Origin: Faeciplasma sp900553675
GTDB taxonomy: Bacteria; Bacillota; Clostridia; Oscillospirales; Ruminococcaceae
Assembly (NCBI GenBank): GCA_958428235.1
Contig: CAUAFG010000001.1
Coordinates: forward strand, 186,001 to 250,000
Reading direction: 5' to 3'
Length of the DNA stretch: 64,000 nt
In this document: piece by piece, positions 60,816-64,000 of the stretch
How positions within the stretch are numbered: position 1 is the first letter of the stretch
How the letters are laid out: every line of letters starts with the position of its first letter
Program-made: the position numbers and the translations under genes
Notes under the pieces: generated by a model
What the model was told of the DNA's origin: nothing
What the model saw: the letters and a program-made list of their open reading frames with translations, nothing else
Databases searched by the model: none

Positions 60816-62057
60816 GTGAAAAATACGGATATGAAAAAGAGCATAACCGAATTTCTGGCAGGAGGGCTTTTTGCGTTTACAATGTTTGTCGTTTCGGGAT
60901 TCGTGATTTACTTTGCGCAGGCTCAGGGACTTTTCGACTTTGTCAGAAGCCTTGCGGTTGCCTCGGCAGACATCTCCTCCTACCGTTCCTCAAAGGCGGA
61001 CGCTCCCTCGCCGGAAGAAGCCGACGGCGGCTTAAAGCCTGAACCCGCACAGGAGCAGGATCGGGGATATCGGGAAAGCGAGTTTCTTGTTTCTGATATG
61101 CTGCAAAAGCTGTCAAACGACTCCGGCTGGGCGTTAGACCAAGCCCCCAAGGAGACTGAGGAGCCGGAGGACAAATCTGAAGCGCCGTCCGGCGAGCTGA
61201 AATATCCCGACAGCTTAGGCGAAAGCGGCGGCAGGATAATCCGCAGGACATATTCCTACAACCCCTCCACCACCTGCATTAATCTCCCGAACGGCGGAAT
61301 GCTGCGGAACAGCGCGGATATAGACATGGATTACATAGCCGAGCAGGTTGCAAAGCAGCCCGAGCTTAATATCTCGCTCGACGGCAGCCCGCAGGTGCTT
61401 ATCATGCACACCCACACCACCGAGTGCTACGAGCCGGAGGCGCGGGACAGGTTCGACGCGGATTTCGGCTCGCGGACTACCGAGCTTGACAAAAGCGTTG
61501 TGGCAGTCGGAAACGAGATAACCGCAGCCCTTGAAGCCGCCGGAATAGGGGTAATCCACGACGTAACCGTTCACGATTATCCCCGATACACAGGCGCGTA
61601 TGACCGCAGCTCGGTGACGGTTGAGAGAATCCTCAGCGAGAATCCCACCATACAGATAGTGCTTGACATCCACCGCGACGCAATAGAATCGGACGGCGAG
61701 CGCTACGCCCCGATATGCACGGTTGACGGCGAGACTGCCGCCCAGATAATGATAATCTGCGGCTGCACAAACGTCCCACAATACAGGTACAACCTGCGGT
61801 TCGCGGCAAAGCTGCAATCCAAGCTGGAAAGCGATTACCCGGGCTTTACGCGCCCGCTTCTGGTAGCCGAGCGCAACTACAATCAGGAGCTGACAAAGGG
61901 GTCGATACTGATTGAGATGGGGTCGAGCTCGAACTCGCTGGACGAAGCGAAATATAGCGGGAGATTGCTGGGAATGAGTCTGGCTGAAATGCTGGTTGAG
62001 ATGGCGGAAGCGGGAGATGAAGCAGAAGTGGAAGCGGAAGCTTCTGCGCTCCGGTGA
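60816..62057 (+). CDS. spoIIP: Stage II sporulation protein P (SpoIIP)
   Basis: Cell-wall amidase/endopeptidase of the engulfment complex (with SpoIID and SpoIIM). The 413-residue protein has a membrane helix (about 17-38), a Glu/Pro-rich linker (about 55-130) and the SpoIIP domain with VLIMHTHTTECYEP (His-x-His zinc motif, about 192-205), VAVGNEITAALEAAGIGVIHD and VLDIHRDA. The start is the GTG at 60816, eight bases after AAAGGA; the ATG at 60807 has no spacing from that site. Its last codons lie inside a short repeat. Supports a sporulating or formerly sporulating lineage. Confidence 0.93.
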   Translation: MKNTDMKKSITEFLAGGLFAFTMFVVSGFVIYFAQAQGLFDFVRSLAVASADISSYRSSKADAPSPEEADGGLKPEPAQEQDRGYRESEFLVSDMLQKLSNDSGWALDQAPKETEEPEDKSEAPSGELKYPDSLGESGGRIIRRTYSYNPSTTCINLPNGGMLRNSADIDMDYIAEQVAKQPELNISLDGSPQVLIMHTHTTECYEPEARDRFDADFGSRTTELDKSVVAVGNEITAALEAAGIGVIHDVTVHDYPRYTGAYDRSSVTVERILSENPTIQIVLDIHRDAIESDGERYAPICTVDGETAAQIMIICGCTNVPQYRYNLRFAAKLQSKLESDYPGFTRPLLVAERNYNQELTKGSILIEMGSSSNSLDEAKYSGRLLGMSLAEMLVEMAEAGDEAEVEAEASALR

Positions 62058-62092
62058 CCGCAGATAAAAGATAAGAGAGAAAAGTGAAAAGA
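62045..62092. repeat. Short repeat, copy B, over the spoIIP stop codon
   Basis: TGCGCTCCGGTGACCGCAGATA (shown here as 62045-62066) matches 58309-58330 with one change, then an A/G-rich tail with AAGTGAAAAG. The TGA of spoIIP lies within it, so the last codons of that gene come from the repeat. Confidence 0.5.
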
Positions 62093-62172
62093 TGCGGTGT
62101 CGGCTTGTGCCGACAGGATTTTAAGACGCGTCGCCGGCTTCCGCCTTGCTCCGCTTCTGCACTCACTGCCCA

Positions 62173-62561
62173 TCAAAATTAAAAAAGGACACAGTTGAGC
62201 AAATCACCAAGTATCTCTTCAAGGAACTGAAGTACGATTATCAAAATAATAGAAGAACCGTGTTCTACGTTCTGGGCGAACGAATCATCACCAAGGAACG
62301 GCAGTAAAATCAAGCCAGCGAACGCGCCGCTTGCAGGCAGTGAAAAGTGCGGAAAAGGGGTGAGAGGGTGAAGGGAAAGAGGGTTCAAGGGGGAGAAACG
62401 TGAGAAGCAGTAAGTGCTGCGCACTAACTGCGGGCGGGGGAAATCCGCACTTTTGTTCGGATTTTGCTCTTCCCCCGTCTCCCCTTAGGTTCATCCCCTT
62501 TAACCCCTGCAGGCAGTCGGACAAATATCAAACGGCTCACACGGTGTAACGAAGTTTCCTT
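62173..62561. repeat. Degenerate repeat, copy 2
   Basis: Second copy of the sequence at 42664-43031 in the 696-base gap 62058-62753. It keeps an open 3' coding remnant on its left, then the purine-rich block, the inverted repeat AAAAGTGCGGA / TCCGCACTTTT (62343-62353 and 62444-62454), an extra small hairpin (GCAGTAAGTGC...GCACTAACTGC) absent from copy 1, and the C-rich block ending in ATATCAAACGGCTCAC. Confidence 0.7.
62188..62307 (+). pseudogene. 3' coding remnant inside repeat copy 2
   Basis: Thirty-nine sense codons and a TAA with protein-like composition: DTVEQITKYLFKELKY, then RRTVFYVLGERII and KERQ at the end. No start codon or ribosome site is present. It looks like the C-terminus of a gene that once belonged to the repeated element; the same region of copy 1 is frame-broken. 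I cannot name the parent protein. Confidence 0.4.
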
Positions 62562-62641
62562 ACATACATCCCGCAGTCCGTCAGACAGGTCACAAAACGC
62601 TCACCCAAAGGCGATTTTTCCGACTTTTTTCTTTTTCCCTC

Positions 62642-62670
62642 TTGTCCTTTTTAATTTTTTGTGCTACAAT
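62642..62670 (+). promoter_or_regulatory. Promoter of the ACT/PFL operon
   Basis: TTGTCC (62642-62647), 17-base T-rich spacer ending TGTGC, TACAAT (62665-62670), about 84 bases before the ACT start. Confidence 0.65.
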
Positions 62671-62753
62671 AGCATTTAATCTCATACTTTAAAATGGTAA
62701 ACGGATTCGGGCTTGCGGAAAAGCGGTCTGATTCGCGAAAGGAAGGTCAACAT

Positions 62754-63023
62754 ATGAAGGCTGTAATATCAGTTATAGGAAAGGACGCCGTTGGAATACT
62801 TGCAAAGGTCTCCGCAATGTGCGCGCAGTACAATGCAAACGTCACCGAGGTTACTCAGTCGGTCTTGCAGGACGTTTTTGCAATGGTTATGCTGGTGGAC
62901 ATCACCAAGCTGAATATCCCCTTAAGCGAGCTTTCGGACAGAATGAGCGCAATGGGCAAAGAGATGGGTCTTTCCATCTATGTCATGCATGAGGATATAT
63001 TCAATACCATGCACCATATATGA
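62754..63023 (+). CDS. ACT domain protein, UPF0237 family
   Basis: An 89-residue single ACT domain (KAVISVIGKDAVGILAKVSA, then TEVTQSVLQDVFAMVMLVD), close to the GcvR-like UPF0237 family. It likely binds an amino acid. It is a regular neighbour of the PFL/DUF711 gene that follows. The ATG at 62754 comes after AAGGAAGG; an earlier in-frame start 60 bases upstream has no such site. Confidence 0.93.
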   Translation: MKAVISVIGKDAVGILAKVSAMCAQYNANVTEVTQSVLQDVFAMVMLVDITKLNIPLSELSDRMSAMGKEMGLSIYVMHEDIFNTMHHI

Positions 63024-63045
63024 AAAATAAATGGTGGACTTTTAT

Positions 63046-63113
63046 GGTGTTATCTCGAAGAATAACACCTGTGTTTATCGAAGATTAACACTGTGTTTAT
63101 CGAAGATTAACAC
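63046..63113 (+). repeat. Three tandem small hairpins in the ACT-PFL gap
   Basis: Three consecutive inverted repeats with a common CGAAG centre: GGTGTTAT...ATAACACC (63046-63069), then GTGTTTATCGAAGATTAAC-AC type units at 63071-63091 and 63093-63113 (identical, 22-base period). They fill most of the 120-base gap between the two genes and end 30 bases before the PFL start. Confidence 0.7.
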
Positions 63114-63143
63114 TATATATAATCTGTCAACAGGAGTGACATT

Positions 63144-64000
63144 ATGATAAATTTAAGCGATATTCTTGAAACTATCCGAATGATTCAGGACGAATGCCTT
63201 GACATACGCACCATAACCATGGGCATATCACTGCTCGACTGTATCGATTCGGATATAGACAAGGCTTGCGAAAAGGTCTACAAAAAGATTACCACCTGCG
63301 CTAAGGATTTGGTAAAGGTCGGCAATGAAATCGAAAAGGAATACGGCATTCCCATCATCAACAAGCGCATATCGGTAACGCCGATTGCTATGATTTCGGC
63401 AGCCTGCCACCAAAGCCCCGTTAAGTTTGCCATCACCATGGATAAGGCGGCTGAGGCGGTCGGGGTAAACCTTATAGGCGGCTATTCCGCGCTGGTGCAG
63501 AAGGGCTTTTCGGCGGGAGACAAAGAGCTTATCGAGTCCATTCCCGAAGCATTAAAGCTCACCTCACGCGTTTGCTCCTCGGTAAACGTCGGCTCGACCA
63601 AGGCGGGAATCAACCTTGACGCCTGCAAGCTTATGGGCAGAATCGTCCGCGAGACTGCGGAGGCAACCGTTGACTCAGCATGCTTCGGCGCGGCAAAGCT
63701 GGTAGTTTTCTGCAACTCGGTCGACGACAACCCCTTTATGGCAGGAGCTTACCACGGCGTAGGCGAGCCTGACTGCATTATAAATGTTGGCGTTTCGGGT
63801 CCCGGAGTGGTGAGAGCGGCTTTGGCAAAGAACCCCGGCGCGGACATCAACGAGGTTGCAAACATAATAAAAACAACCGCTTACAAGATAACAAGGGTCG
63901 GTCAGCTGGTTGGAGTCACCGCCTCGGAGCGGCTGGGCGTCCCCTTTGGAATAGTTGACCTTTCGCTTGCGCCTACCCCTCAGGTCGGCGACAGCGTTGC
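63144..64000 (+). CDS. PFL family protein (UPF0210/DUF711), partial
   Basis: The first 285 codons of a gene cut by the window end. The family is about 450 residues long and distantly related to glycyl-radical pyruvate formate-lyases in fold, without known activity. Visible blocks: ETIRMIQDECLDIRTITMGI (about 8-27), CSSVNVGSTKAGINLDA, and INVGVSGPGVVRAAL. AGGAG lies seven bases before the ATG at 63144. The adjacent ACT gene suggests amino-acid-linked control. Confidence 0.93.
   Translation, partial: MINLSDILETIRMIQDECLDIRTITMGISLLDCIDSDIDKACEKVYKKITTCAKDLVKVGNEIEKEYGIPIINKRISVTPIAMISAACHQSPVKFAITMDKAAEAVGVNLIGGYSALVQKGFSAGDKELIESIPEALKLTSRVCSSVNVGSTKAGINLDACKLMGRIVRETAEATVDSACFGAAKLVVFCNSVDDNPFMAGAYHGVGEPDCIINVGVSGPGVVRAALAKNPGADINEVANIIKTTAYKITRVGQLVGVTASERLGVPFGIVDLSLAPTPQVGDSV

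Noticed and set aside
63046..63113. CRISPR array
   Set aside because: Units of 22 bases follow one another without spacers and each is itself a hairpin; no cas gene nearby.
1..64000. tRNA, rRNA, prophage or intact IS elements
   Set aside because: Read-through of both strands gave no cloverleaf with a GTTCRA arm, no rRNA-like sequence and no transposase or phage structural gene. A tRNAscan and Rfam search would be decisive.

Overview
This 64-kb window looks like chromosomal DNA from a gut-type member of the Clostridia, probably Oscillospirales/Ruminococcaceae. The evidence is a spore-cortex hydrolase (SpoIIP), the dgt-dnaG-rpoD macromolecular-synthesis operon, CIRCE-controlled groESL, Gram-positive lipoproteins, strong AGGAGG ribosome sites with frequent GTG/TTG starts, TTGACA/TATAAT promoters with 17-bp spacers, and an XrtG-type exosortase locus. 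No tRNA, rRNA, CRISPR array, intact IS element or prophage was seen. The species assignment is inference.

Layout. 1-4.2 kb: end of an unnamed barrel protein, rsmD, coaD, a coiled-coil protein, aspartate kinase behind a foldable leader, and a methyltransferase. 4.2-9.6 kb: YibE/F membrane protein, alkaline-phosphatase lipoprotein, an internally duplicated lipoprotein, rpmE (L31) with a leader fold, and a YigZ protein. 9.7-13.7 kb: dgt-dnaG-rpoD. 13.7-19.6 kb (reverse): carboxylesterase, a CBM9/DOMON-type surface protein with a C-terminal membrane anchor, and groESL. 19.7-24.9 kb: orphan response regulator, an Ala/Glu/Val/Pro-rich protein and HtrA in one run, then a lipoprotein that seems split by a frameshift. 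24.9-30.5 kb (reverse): ABC exporter behind a 31-bp palindrome, a GH78-like rhamnosidase, and a Ca2+/Na+ antiporter led by a yybP-ykoY (Mn2+) riboswitch. 30.6-35.9 kb: upp, flotillin, metallophosphoesterase, ACT protein and homoserine dehydrogenase.

35.9-43.1 kb is accessory: a YafQ-type toxin-antitoxin pair, a SLOG-fold gene divergent from an XRE regulator with interlocked promoters, a Crp/substrate-binding protein/fused permease-ATPase operon, an epimerase divergent from a TetR regulator, and a degenerate repeat that recurs at 62.2-62.6 kb. The final part has typA, small envelope genes, VanY-like carboxypeptidase, spoIIP, and an ACT/PFL (DUF711) pair separated by three tandem hairpins.

The most interesting locus is the reverse-strand run 56.2 to 43.1 kb. 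From one promoter with a palindrome in its spacer it encodes a DPM1-like glycosyltransferase, a 1007-residue surface protein with a Firmicu-CTERM-like tail, the exosortase XrtG (Cys98/Arg140/His160), a fusion of a GT2 glycosyltransferase with an OpgB/MdoB-like phosphoglycerol transferase, a membrane sensor-like protein, a 6-pyruvoyltetrahydropterin-synthase-like protein without the usual cysteine, a large polytopic membrane protein and a CyuA-family protein. My reading (inference) is that the glycosyltransferases and phosphoglycerol transferase build or decorate a membrane glycolipid to which XrtG joins the processed surface protein. The surface protein at 15.5-17.2 kb has a strikingly similar tail and may be a second substrate.
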